From Branchiostoma floridae (taxonomy: Eukaryota > Chordata > Leptocardii > Amphioxiformes > Branchiostomatidae): a stretch of 64,000 nucleotides of DNA. Numbering within the stretch: the first letter of the stretch is position 1; every line of letters starts with the position of its first letter. The stretch covers positions 23,915,868-23,979,867 of the forward strand of contig NC_049987.1 in the NCBI RefSeq assembly GCF_000003815.2, given 5' to 3'. A program made the translations under genes and the position numbers. Below are positions 25,501 to 37,062 of this stretch, in pieces. Below the pieces are notes generated by a model. That model was not told the origin of the DNA, ran no database searches, and saw only the letters and a program-made list of their open reading frames with translations.

Positions 25501-28193
25501 TGTTACATTTCTAGTTCAATAAATTTGCTATCAGAAGCGTGTGCCTACAAGATTCCATTTTGGATAGCAACTTTATTTATAGATATGATGACTACTTTCG
25601 AATACCGAAAAACTGCCAGATGTCAAACATTTCATATAGATGATTGATAGTGCTTTTCTATCTAAGCTGCAATCGCCCCAGGAGAGTATGTCACGGTCCC
25701 TGTAGTGGACCAAACACCAAGAGGTTCGGTAGCTAAAGATGGTAGAGATTATGCAGGCAGGCATATGGCTGAGGGTCTTTACTGTATCCGTAGATGTTGG
25801 GCCTTTTAGATGAGCATTGTGTTTTCAGTATGTTTGGTAGAACGTTTGCTAATATGAACTGCGGCTTTGGATAGTTTATAAGACTCTGTATTTGCTAATT
25901 TCTTATTATATTTTTTGTTCGTGTATGCCTTGTCCTATGGAGGAAACGGCTAAGGCCGACAGTATGAGTTTGCTTTGGTCTGGAGACCGCATATATATAA
26001 ACGTTAACGTTTTATCATTACTGGCGTTAAACTGCCAGGCGCTTATTTATTCGTATTTGTTCATTTGAAGTTTTTAGCGACCGCTGTAGTTTTGATATCC
26101 CCTAAATACGGTACAATTATCAATTACAAGCCAGTGCCACCATTCCCCTTCCTAATTTTGCAGACTCGGCAAGATTTCTATCTTCACCAGCTAAAATATT
26201 GCATCACAACTACATGATTATAACAGGAGTCTGTAAGGATCTGATTATGTTTGCCACAACATATTTCCCCCGGACTCAGATTAGTGGATAAGGATTGTAG
26301 CTCCGCTAACGTGTACAACCAACCAGCCTCATCTGGGAAATAAAGTCAGAGAAAAATCCCGGCACCGAGGTCACCGATGTGGATACTATTGATTCGATCA
26401 TAAAACATGATCACTTCTTCTCATACATTTTGACATATGATTTTTTTTCACGTAAAGTCTCATTAAATCGCCTCGGTGCTAACATGAATTGAAGACGTTT
26501 GAAGAATCAAACTATATCTGATTGTTAACATGAATGATGTATGCCTTTCTTTGCTCTTCTGTTCAAGTTATATGTACTGCAAGAGTTGTTATACGGACTT
26601 GTAAAGCAGACCTCCGCTCCTCAGGCTGAAAACTAAAGCATCTCTCCTAAGACTCCCTCAAAGACGTGAACGTCTTCAGACTCTGTAGGAATACTAATTG
26701 TGTCATTGACAAAACGACCTGACTCCACTTACAGTCGAGACGCCTACCAGCAGAGCGGAAGTTTCTGATAGAAGTCTCTGTAGATGGAGAAACCCTTTGA
26801 TGTAAATGTCACGGTAAATGATAACCATCTCCTAGTTCGGGCATGCATCACGGGAGCGATACCTTTTACATGTTAAAACAGGCATATCCATACCAAAAAA
26901 AACATGCTCTGATTCACACCGTTTTATCAACACTAAAAACTTTCCCTCATTTTCATTCATGATAAATATACTATATGCGCCAGCTGTTACACAAACAAAA
27001 CATGCCATGTAACATTGAGTTATCATCTATTTAGCTTATCAATTGTTTATCAACTTATGTATTTAGCTAATTGAATCAATAAAGTATCCTATGTATCCAA
27101 AGCTCTTATCATATAATTAATCAAGTCGTTCATGGAATGAAACATGAAACTCAATGCCAATCAGCGTAGTTTGTCTTATCCAATGGTAAGTGCTAATTCC
27201 ATTTAGATAATACATTTAGATAGGCTGTAGCCAATGTATTATGGTCACGATCAATTCCGGTTACTTGTTCTGCGTAGCAAGTAAGTAAGTGGTGTCATGT
27301 GGCAATTGATCCGCTAGCCATCTCTGTTCACACAGTCACTTAAGCTGGGAGAACGGGGACTTCAGTGGGCAATGTGTCACAAGGGAAACAGATGTACGCC
27401 TGTCATGGCCCATTGGTTATTTTAAGACCTGATCACTTTAGGTTAATATATAACCCCAGTAATAACGTCATATTTGTAGTATTTTAGCAAATTACCACAC
27501 ATAACATAACAATTATACCAAATTCATTTGATTACATCAATAGTTTAATTATATTGAAAAAAATGTCCATGAGCCGAATCGAGGTGCGTTATGCCTCATA
27601 TCATTGCACAGCATCTGCTTGTAATATCAACAATCTTATAACGCAAATAATATTGTCTGTCTCTTATATCTAACAGAGTCTAAATGGCGATCGTCTAAAA
27701 TGGTTGAGAGACTTGTTCGTAAAGCACTCCTGCATTCCATGATGAGATTTTGTGATACTGCTGAGCAATTTCTTGTCATTGAGTTGAAGATCTTAACATT
27801 GTCACTCGTGCAGATAGCGTATCGGATCAATGCAGCGGAAACACGCCGGCTGTACTTAACGTAGGCTTTAAAAGGTAATTCCTACTTCTACAATTTGTCT
27901 TAACCTCATTTGCGTATCAATTTGTAGTTTGGGGTTTAGAACTTGCTGAACCACAGATCTTGTGACACTGAAGGAAAGATAGTGGATGCTCCATGCCTGC
28001 GTTTACAAAATCTATCCGGTTGCTTGAGTAACTGTTACATGGCGTACATTATTACCTGGATGTCTAACCGTGATCGACGAAATTCGCAATTTTGCTGTTT
28101 AAGTCTAATCGAAAGACGATGGTACGTACCTTGTGAAAACATGGTGAACATCAGGAATGTAGAAAGAAAGCAGGCGTTTGCGTTGGTAAACAT
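16575..28193 (-). CDS. Gene E: five-Ig Kirrel/nephrin-like receptor, more diverged copy
   Basis: Exons: 28130-28193 (signal, MFTNANACFLSTFLMFTMF), 24334-24515 and 24043-24169 (D1), 23505-23810 (D2), 23002-23149 and 22344-22459 (D3), 21499-21753 (D4), 20474-20785 (D5), 18280-18405 (helix, IAAGATLLLTVAAVVILV then RKGWIC), 17736-17900 (main tail), 16599-16702 (LVHSTSLPPYSAVEQ). The joined frame is 635 codons. The last listed exon has a phase-0 donor as in A, B and D, but I did not find a downstream exon; reading through gives seven more codons and a stop at 16575. The tail exon is 18 bases shorter at its 5' side because the acceptor lies closer to the SRPMPP motif. Intron 1 (3.6 kb) and intron 8 (2.1 kb, with a large inverted-repeat element) are unusually long. 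D5 and helix pair it with gene C. Confidence 0.87.
18540..18905. repeat. Minisatellite, units of about 22 bases
   Basis: Imperfect repeats of GTTGACCAGGGTGTTGGG run up to the left end of the inverted-repeat element and resume for two or three units at about 20035-20110, on its far side. The large element was therefore inserted into this minisatellite. Confidence 0.75.
18969..19248 (-). mobile_element. tRNA-derived SINE nested in the inverted-repeat element
   Basis: On the minus strand the 5' end carries a tRNA-like pol III promoter: box A-like TGGCCTAGTGGGTAGAG and box B-like GAGTTCGATCCCC. The insertion is bounded by a perfect 12-base direct repeat, GTACGAAGTTGT, at 18957-18968 and 19249-19260. 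The element is 280 bases long, and the tail end is near CTTTGACTTGACTG. The target repeat is host-element sequence, so the SINE is the later insertion. Confidence 0.8.
19377..19790. repeat. 78-base tandem array with a TGACGTCA in every unit
   Basis: TGACGTCA begins at 19379, 19457, 19535, 19613, 19691 and 19769, spaced exactly 78 bases; further copies are at 19314, 19837 and 19922. Unit bodies share GTGGGCAGGGTAGGTCAA and AAGTTGTCCTAAGTTGTGC. TGACGTCA is the palindromic cAMP-response (CREB/ATF) site; binding here is not shown. Confidence 0.85.
20786..20930 (-). mobile_element. Probable retroposon tail abutting the D5 exon acceptor of gene E
   Basis: On the minus strand the sequence just upstream of the acceptor reads AATAAACAAACAAACAAATA then TCCAG. 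This is an A-rich tail and not a pyrimidine tract. The body toward 20930 is GC-richer and unlike the equivalent intron in the other genes. I cannot assign a family, and its right end is approximate. Confidence 0.4.
24516..28129. other. Gene E intron 1
   Basis: 3.6 kb with a weak copy of the intron 1 block (26680-26835). No coding exon of the family or RNA gene was seen. Confidence 0.5.
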
Positions 28194-28333
28194 GTTGGTC
28201 ACACCAAGTGTAGCAGCTCTGTAGAAAGGGCTGTGAGTCGCGGCCAGCTTCAGTCTAGTCGCGTCATCATCGAGATACCACAGGAGCAGAATAGTCTTGG
28301 GGTTTCGACAAGACGTACAGGAAAGGCATGCAA

Positions 28334-28591
28334 GCGTCTCATCTGCCTGTTCACAGCCCGATTCAGTGTGTATCAGTCCACACACACCCACAGACCCAGG
28401 CCCTAAATGAAAGCCTTCTGCGGCCCTCGGGGAAAGCTGAACACATTAGTTCGGCTGGAAGATCCAAGTAATGTGTTCCAATTACATTATGTCATCCATA
28501 ATGCATAGCCTAAGTCAGTTAGTAAAGATTTGGTGCACAACTTCCAGGAACAATCACGTCATTAACTTGCAGGAGGCGGAAAATTTGTCTG
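28334..28591 (-). promoter_or_regulatory. Shared 258-base upstream module, gene E copy
   Basis: The copy lies 141 bases upstream of the gene E ATG. It is nearly identical to the other copies although the gene E coding exons are among the most diverged of the set, so the module has been homogenised or constrained independently of the gene body. Confidence 0.62.
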
Positions 28592-29318
28592 ATCTAAGGA
28601 TCAAAATGCCTAGTCTAATAAGGAAGTAGTGCTTGTCAAGATGATGCCATTGATAAGTTATCAACAAATATGTAGAATACTAGTACCATACATGCCAAAA
28701 GCTATCGGACCTTCATAGCGTGCATTTCAAAGCTATATTTACTTGGAAACATTCATCTTTTTCAAGTTAACGAATGATTGAATAATCCACAATGCATTTA
28801 AGGCTTGTCCGCCCTAAAATGGGGTCATAGAGATAATGTCATTTAGCGGATGTTTTAGTTTAAATAAGTTTTCTGGGGAAGAGAGATGTGCTGCGAGGAC
28901 ACCTGCGGACACTGTTATCACTGCAGGCTTGAAATAGAAAATGTGACTTGCTGACTTACTACATGTCATGTGGCTGATGGTCTGTACGGAATAACATTAA
29001 GGTGTGTATTAGTGATGATAATGCTAGTGAGGGGCTTGGCAAATAGAATTTATGGACCAAATGACCACTTGCTATGATTCTATCTTTAAATGCAAACCTT
29101 ATGTGTAAAATCAAGAACCCAAGTGAATGAACGTTACTGTATACAATGTATGTTATAAAAGTACCTAGTATCTAATCTACATCCAAGGTATATGTAAATG
29201 TGATTGATACTTTGCCACTGGTGTTAATCAACCCATATACACGTGCGGTGATTATTTACAATTCGTCGTTATCTGTTCTATAAAGCATAGGTATGAACTT
29301 TGGAGCAGATGAGTATTC

Positions 29319-29324
29319 TTTATT
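29319..29324 (-). terminator. Candidate poly(A) signal of gene D
   Basis: AATAAA on the minus strand about 1.1 kb after the tentative last exon of gene D, in the context shared with genes A and B. The 3' regions of A, B and D align between this point and exon 11. Confidence 0.4.
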
Positions 29325-30061
29325 ACTTACGTAACATCACATTCGACAGTACGAAGTAAGGTGTAGAGTATGTCATCCTGTACGAGGCGGTATATTCCTA
29401 ACGGTGTAACGTTGTATAACACTGTGTGTCTCTTCTTCTTCTTCTACCAGTAGACATAATATACACAACATGTGCTCTATCTTCATGCTTCTACACAAAA
29501 GATACTTTTAAAAATGAGGACATTCAAAAAAATGCCAGCGGGGCACGAAACCTGTTTTTTTTTATTTCCTCACACATAACGCTTAATATCAATCTCTAGT
29601 AGATTGCAAATGTCGGAGGTTCGTACATTTGTCCAGACGTTTCATGATTCAAGACTCATGACTAGGACATAGGAGATAATAACTCACACATACCTCCAAA
29701 TCGATGAAGCCACATGACATTTCTTAGTAAGCTAACATTACATACTTTATTATACATTAGACACGAGTTTTTAAATTGCTGTCTTGTCTTAGTAGCGAAA
29801 ACTTGCCGAAAGTAGTCATTACAGCGCTGACACCTAGGGAGATGCCCTGGTACGAACACAATCTACAACGTTTGGGTGCATTACCATGGCTCTGCCTTTC
29901 TGTACCTTTACATATCATTCAGACACTTATATTATACAGACCTGTACAGCTAATATGTCTAAATCATACACAATTTACCACGTTTAATAACTTCCTGTAC
30001 CTTGTAATACTTAGCATTTCTTGCACTTCACATCAAGTTTCATACTGCTACGATAAAGATA

Positions 30062-30062
<1 letters not shown>

Positions 30063-30114
<52 letters not shown>
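30063..30114. repeat. (TA)n microsatellite
   Basis: Perfect TA run downstream of gene D; it is not present in the matching regions after genes A and B. Confidence 0.95.
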
Positions 30115-30115
<1 letters not shown>

Positions 30116-30425
30116 CTTTTTTTCCAAATGGATCAACTATCTATTTCTAATTCATTATCACTTACAGATATAAGAAAAATCTGACGCTATTGTTACATTC
30201 TGCACATTTTAAGATATTTGTTAGATAACAATGTGCCACGCCTAGTTGAAGTAAACGTCCAAATAACGTTTTCTAGTATCCTAACATCAAAACCTTCGAA
30301 GTGAAGTGAATGCGATGGAAAAAGACACCGCCTGTCTTCCAGTTATCTCTCTAGATTTCATCTTATGACCGACGAAGAACATCAGTATTCAGCTATCGTC
30401 ATTTTACAGCTGCAGAGCATCTCCG

Positions 30426-33400
30426 TTACCACCCTTCATTCGTAAACTTCAGATGCCACTGAACCAACAGCAACAGACTGGAGGAAAGAAAATAGAAACA
30501 TTCATTATAGTTAGGTTTATGCAACATTCAGTATCTTCAGAACAACAACTAGTCTACTTAAATGAAATTACTAGATTGCAACATTACCACTCAAGAATTA
30601 ACTTACAAAATCTTCTTATCAACGTGTTAAACACAGTTTTACTAAAACAGAGTTTTACACTGCAGCATGATTCCATCCACACCTGTGCCTGAGAAAATGG
30701 CTTACCTGAACGGTGATTGGTGCAACATTCCAATGAGCATGATCGTACCGACGGGACCATTCTTCTGTGGGGTACGGAGGCAGGGACGTCGAGTGGACCA
30801 GTGGTCCTGAGAAAAAGAGAACCAAAAAATGATAATTTTTAAAGATGCACTAAAAAGATAGGGTTGAATGAAAGTAGACTAAAATAATACTGCATTTGAA
30901 TAATGAATAAACACCTGAGTGAAGTGAGAAAAGTTGTTTCAAATGCCTTTCCTAGGGTGCAAGGTCGGTACAATAATAAATTCATGGCTCCAGTGCTGCT
31001 AGTCTTAAGTTTATGGGACGTAAATGTAAAAAAAAATACCTCAGTTGATACGGTTATCTACCTGCGTTAGGGAGTCCAGCCGATGTCCACTCCGTGTCCC
31101 CCCTTGGCGGAGGTCGCGGTTTGAGAGTCCCGTACATCTCCTGTAGCTCCTGTAGGTCCTCCACACCGGAGTCAATGGTGCCGGTCTGGTACACGTACTT
31201 CGGCACGGGCGGCATCGGGCGGGAGACTGGGACTCGGAAAGGCTCTAAGAACATAAAATGCTAGTGTACTTTGCAAAAATCATCAATGCCATTTGTTATA
31301 GGTAATGGTGGTCACGTCTACAGTTAATTCAAAGTATCTAAAGCAGATATAGACGTGTGTCATTCACCAAATCCAGACAAAAAAAGTTTTCTTAAGGTTG
31401 CACGAATCATTAATATAAATAAAGACAAATATCCATGATCAAATGCAGACAATCATCTTAAGTATCAAAACGACCATACCATCTATGTGAGACTTGCAGA
31501 TCCAGCCCCTTCTCTTTGCATAGATCACCATGACAACTGCAGTTGTGATCAATAATATGGCACCAGCAGTGACAGATGTTATGATGATCATCTTAGGCAA
31601 GGAACCTATTAGGAAGATAAAGATTTAATTTAGAATAATATTCACAAGATAGTTATTAAAAGCAACTTTCGTTGCCGTTAATGAAGAATATGATTATTGT
31701 CTTTAGAAATAAAGACAGATTCAGTCTATGCCATCCATGCATTTCTCTAAGATTCCACACTTTTGAAATAGACATGTGTAGCCTTTTAAGATTGATGGAT
31801 CTTAGCCTGTAATGTCTTATCTCTTGCTTCACGTTTTGTACAAAACATACTTACCTGGCTTACTCTAAGACCCTTGCGAGTTACATGATATGCCTGTAGT
31901 TTTTAGATAAAAATGCAGAAACTAGACCTGTAATGTCGAGACGAATATTCCGTCTGACAGACCCAAAGACGTTGGCCGCCATGCAGATGTAGTTCCCGCT
32001 GTTCTTCACAGTGACGTCAGGTATGTTCAGTGCTGACGTCATTCCCTGACCCTCCTCATTGGTAACTATGTTACTGCTCACACCCGCTGATAATTCCTTC
32101 TCTGCTCCATTGTCATCTCTCCATATCCAGCTGATTTTAGACGGCAATGGGTCAGCAGAAACCGTGCAGCTCATGCGAACTAGTTCTCCCACCACGGCAG
32201 ATATTGTTGATGTGCCTATCTTCCTTTGCAGTATGGGTTTTCCTGGAAGATAAAAGATTGAATCTACTGATTTGAACGATTATGGTAGTTTTATCAGTCA
32301 CATATCGTATTTCTGAAAGTGAACATTGTGCAACAAAATATGATGATAAGGCAATTTCAAGGCCTCGTGTTAGCTTTGTTGGCCCGGAACGAACCCTAGG
32401 CCGTTCGTTACCCTGACGAGGCCACTGGATTGGTGCCTGACATTTTGGGGAAATACGCCCCATGCGGCCTTAAACCGGTCATCTTTGCCTACTCTTTTCC
32501 GTGTGTTTCTTCGGTATCGTATACATAACACTGCTTTGATGCAATGAGGATAAACTGACCAACTACATCGATTAAGGTGTCTCTGGCCTCCAGAGGGAAT
32601 CCATCGCTTGAGGCGACACACTGATACGTCCCCTCCACGTCATAGCTCACCCGGTGGAACCGGAGCGGGTTTTCCCAGTACAAGTTTGTATCCTTCCGCC
32701 GCCACCGTACCCGCGGTTCCGGATTGCCGTCCGCCAGACATTTCAAAGAGAAGCCATCGTTGCCTTGCTGAACGGTAACCTTCTTTTCCATAGATTGGTC
32801 AATCAACGGAGGGTCTGTACATCAGAAAATGTTGAGATTATGAGGAAAAATCATAGTTACTAGTCATTTCAATAACATTTGTCACTTTGAAAACATATGA
32901 CCTAGTACATCCATCTATTCTATCATCAAACGAAGACCATTATGACCTTGTTTCAGTGTATACATAATGTAGTTAGTATTTAACAATGACCAAGTTTTTA
33001 GAGCAATGCCTTTTTTTTATTTACTTAGAGTTCACCGCAAAACAAGGCTGTTGGAGCCACTTAGACGTTTTGGGTTACAATACTGTATAGTGAAGAAAGA
33101 TGTGTGTTAACCCTTGACTTAAACAGTTGTAGATTGTACCCCATGGAAAAGCTGGTCCGTGGAAGCTCATTCCATAGCGAAGTTGTTCTTGGAAAAAAGC
33201 TCTGAGCGTGGAACTTCCTCCTAGTAGGAGGATTGTGGAGGAAAAAAGGATGATTTTCTTCCGTTGTCACGATTTTTCTTATTACCCTGCTTTTGAGATT
33301 TTGTGAGTACATTCTACGTAATTACGATCCTCACTATAATAGCATCAACACTCACAAAGAACTTCCAATGTGACGGTCCCCACACCGATGGGTAAGATTC

Positions 33401-36400
33401 CATTCTCCGCCGAACACTGATAAATCCCGGCATCATGGCGGGTTGTATTGGTGATGCGGAGCGTCTGCTTCCTTGGGGCAGAAAAACACACAAGGAGTTT
33501 TCCAACTTGCAAAATATGATACCATCCCTTATTTTATTATCTTGTTACTAAGATTGATGTTTCATAGCCCCGCAATATACATTGTGGAATTGGCACAACG
33601 TTCTCTGGAGTGTGTGTAGAAAGTGATATGGCATCAATACGTACACTGGGTCAGCATGCAATCGTTGGGCTTTCATTAAGATAAAAGCTGCAAGGATTCT
33701 TCTCTGGCGGCCCGACGACAAGCGGTCGACCATCACTGACCCTTAAGAGGTTAATCAAGGAGGATTTTGGTCTCCAAGACGGGACCTCTTGTCTGTCATG
33801 TGCGACAAAGTCATGTGGAGGGACTTCATAGTGTCATTAGATGGATGACTGAACTGAACTGAATTGGTGTTACGTTATGTACCTGACGTCTTGCAGAAGT
33901 GGCATCTGATGGCCCAGTTTGACCCAGCTGATGCTGGCCGCAGGACTGCCGTCCACCAGGCAGCTTAGGGTTGCCGGCTCTCCCTCCACAGCAGTCATGG
34001 ATGGAACAGGGACTGATACGGCTGGAGCGTCTGCAATAACACAAATCATTGTTACATTCTCTCAGAGTCAAGTTTGACCCAGCTGATGCTGGCAGCAGGA
34101 CTGCTGTCCACCAGGCAGGTTAGGGTTGCCGGCTCTCCCTCCACAGCGGTCACGGATGGAACAAGGACTGAGACGGCTGGAGCGTCTGCAATAACGCGTT
34201 AACTTCGTAAGAATCGATGTTTCTTTGTGTCAGGGTCAACTAATATTGACAGTTTTGTTATAACGTATTAGAAATTGTAGATGAAGGGACCCTCATGTAA
34301 ACTAGTGCAACAGATGAACGCATATGTGCCCTCCTTTTGGGGAAATGTAGATCCTTATACCATATCAACCAACTCATGCATCTTCTTTACCATTTACAAT
34401 GTACCAAAGGATTCATTTTATTGCTCCTATAATCGATGTTACATTCTCACTTTGCTGCATCAGAGATAAATATTATCGACAGTTACCTTATTAGCTAAGG
34501 GGCCCTCGTGGAAACTATTGAGGTACGTGTAATACCAAATGGACAAAAATACATATTTGTATAGATTTCTTTCTAAAGATGACGCAACATAGATGGAAAC
34601 TGAATCAAATGTTTATTACGTGGAAGAGGCTGTTATTATTGAATAGAACTGTTTAGTCATAGGCAATTTTGTCAGCTAGGATCTTACCATTATCAGTAAT
34701 TGAACTTACAATGAACCCGTAGAACACTCCATGACTCTTGTACAGGCGTGATTTCCGGGAATGGCTGACTGGCCCTGCAGGTCAAGTTCATTCCGTTGTC
34801 CCACTTGGTCAGCTGTGGAATAATGAGCTCAGCTTCAACTTGACCTTGGCTCTCCTGCCGCCTGACTTGCTGCCCAGTGAAAGCCCGAGTGCCGTTGTAC
34901 CAGGTCATCTCTGGTAGCGGGTTCCCTCCAGAAGAGACACACCGTAACACAAGCTGCTGGCCAACCTTACTGGGAACCTCCAAACCTCTCAGTAGGGGTG
35001 GGGTGGGAACTGGAACTAAAGAAGCATGGAGATTTCAACTTCTTTGTAAGATGTGAAATGTATTGTATTATAAGTATATCAAAGTCGTATGGATCGTTTA
35101 AATGTATCAATTCAATCTATTGATGAGCTTTTGATCATAAAACTTGATTTTTAAGAATTAGAAACTATAAAGAAATGTACTATCTTACCTATAACTGTTA
35201 ACTTAGCTTCTTTCGGAGTCAGGGCAAGATTTTCACACCTGTACATTCCTTCATCCTCCATTTTAACATCTTGTATTTGTAGATGATACTCCCCATTTTT
35301 TTCGTCACCAACCAACTGAAAAAGAAATTGTCATTCTGGTTCCCGACATAGTAGCGTTACGTACGAATTGCGAGCTTTATCTGCCTTGGTTAATGCCTTG
35401 TTGTTAATAAAAGTATAACCTTGAAACGCCTTTAAATTTCTAAGTACCCGAGTTAATGCTTTATTATTGGTAACAATATGACCTTGAAACGCTGGTACCC
35501 CTGCCTCACTCTCCGGCCAATAGACACGGTCCTGAAACCAGGTGGCCCCGACCAGGTAACCATGTCCTCTGGCGACAGGTCACGGAAACTGCACCGAAGT
35601 GTTGCGGTGGCGCCTAGTAGAACAGCGGTTGGCATTGGAACTGCCTCATAGCTGGCACCGTTTGCTGCAAAACAAATCATAAACCTCATTAGGAAAGCAA
35701 TATAGAAATTAATGATAAAGTCTTTTGCTTGTGAACTTAATGAATCATTCAATTTTGAATGCAAATGATATCCATACCTTTAATTTTTTTATCGTAAAGT
35801 TAGCTCAGTCAATTAATTTACGTTTAAATTAGCCTGCTTAGTCAACTAGCTGTAATTTATAATATTGTACATCCATGATTTCTCCCAGAAGTGTTGAAAT
35901 ATAGGCGTGCTTAAAGGCGGGATAGTTTCCAGCTGTGGAGACTTCATGCTAAAGACTTCCTAAACCCTCAGTCTTCCAACTGTACAGGAATCCTAATGGC
36001 GTCCTTGAAAACCTGACCTCTCTAATTATAAAACACGTTGGAGGAATAGAAATGGAGACGGAAATGTTAGAAAAAGCACAGTAGATGATAACCATTGCCC
36101 ATTGGGGTAATACATCAAATACAGGTTGATGGATCACCGGAAGTAGTTGTAAAAGCAGGTAGGAGACTTATGCTGCATGTAATATATGATAAAGGCTGCA
36201 TGGGTGCTTTCAGTTGATGAATATATCCAATGAAATAAAAGCTGCTGAAGCATACACATCACCTTTTTACAATATACCGGCATTGAGACCCCGCCGTGGG
36301 TTATTGTAAACAATACACACATATGGGTGTTCCTTACGTAAGGCTTGAGTTGAGACCTTAACACTAACCATAGTGGTATCTCATGTATCTCCCCTCTATG

Positions 36401-36694
36401 TCAGACAGTAAGCCCGATATTTATGGTCAAGTAGATGGCAATCGCTAGAGGCCAATGTCCGAGACATCTATATTGGAGATCGCACATTGACCAATTACCG
36501 CAATAGATATACCTACCACTATTAGCAGCACAAGGCATGACAGTGCAAAACGTTTCTAGACATATTAGAAATAGCTGATGAATATTGACTGCGGTGTTTG
36601 TATCGTGCAGATAACCAAAACACGTACCTGCTTGGAGAAAGAATAATGCGGTAAAACAAAGCAGCTCCAGACGAATGTTCACACACGAGGCCAT
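30426..36694 (-). CDS. Gene D: five-Ig Kirrel/nephrin-like transmembrane receptor
   Basis: Exons: 36628-36694 (signal, MASCVNIRLELLCF then ALFFLQA), 35483-35664 and 35189-35315 (D1), 34710-35015 (D2), 33883-34030 and 33356-33471 (D3), 32560-32814 (D4), 31928-32242 (D5), 31480-31605 (helix), 31062-31244 (main tail), 30706-30806 (LVHSTSLPPY exon), tentative 30426-30458 (last exon with stop). The first eleven exons give 642 codons in frame. Lengths 306, 148, 116, 255, 315, 126, 183 and 101 equal those of gene A exactly. The start was chosen because it sits at the same distance from the promoter module as in genes A, B and E and opens a hydrophobic leader. Intron 4 contains a truncated second copy of the first D3 exon, and intron 6 a LINE 3' fragment. 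Read-through of exon 11 would stop at 30655. Confidence 0.9.
33031..33312 (-). mobile_element. LINE 3' fragment (reverse-transcriptase C-terminus), gene D intron 6
   Basis: The minus strand encodes RRKFHAQSFFPRTTSLWNEL and then FKSRVNTHL before a stop. The FFPRT...LWN.LP pattern is typical of the C-terminal end of non-LTR retrotransposon ORF2. A short A-rich tail follows at about 33010-33020. The 5' truncation is typical of LINE insertion. Exon 6 of gene D lies only 43 bases away. Confidence 0.7.
34076..34185 (-). pseudogene. Truncated duplicate of the first D3 exon in gene D intron 4
   Basis: Upstream of the intact exon 33883-34030 lies a second copy with its own CAG acceptor and the start YAPAVSV-like to SISWVKL. 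It stops before the GHQMPLLQDVR segment and the donor, running into unrelated sequence (DSERM). It is a tandem partial exon duplication; including it would disrupt the domain. Confidence 0.75.
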
Positions 36695-36804
36695 CTTGTT
36701 ACGTCTTGATACAGCAGATGCTCCAGTGCTACAGTAAGCCACAGCCATCAACATTGCAGGGCGTAAACCTATTTTTAACCAGGAAGCTCCCAGTGGGCTA
36801 GGAA

Positions 36805-37062
36805 GCGTCTCATCTGCCTGTTCACAGCCCGATTCAGTGTGTATCAGTCCGCGCACACGCACAGACCCAGGCCCTAAATGAAAGCCTTCTGCGGCCCTCG
36901 GGGAAAGCTGAACACATTAGTTTGGCTGGAAGATCCAAGTAATGTGTTCCAATTACATTATGTCATCCATAATGCATAGCCTAAGTCACTTAGTACAGAT
37001 TTGGTGCACAACTTCCAGGAACAATCACATCAGGAACTTGCAGAAGGCTGAAAATTTGTCTG
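36805..37062 (-). promoter_or_regulatory. Shared 258-base upstream module, gene D copy
   Basis: The copy lies 111 bases upstream of the gene D ATG and has both inverted repeats intact. Unlike the other internal copies, the sequence farther upstream (from about 37063) does not match the 28, 44 and 56 kb regions, so the duplicated block ends here. Confidence 0.62.
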
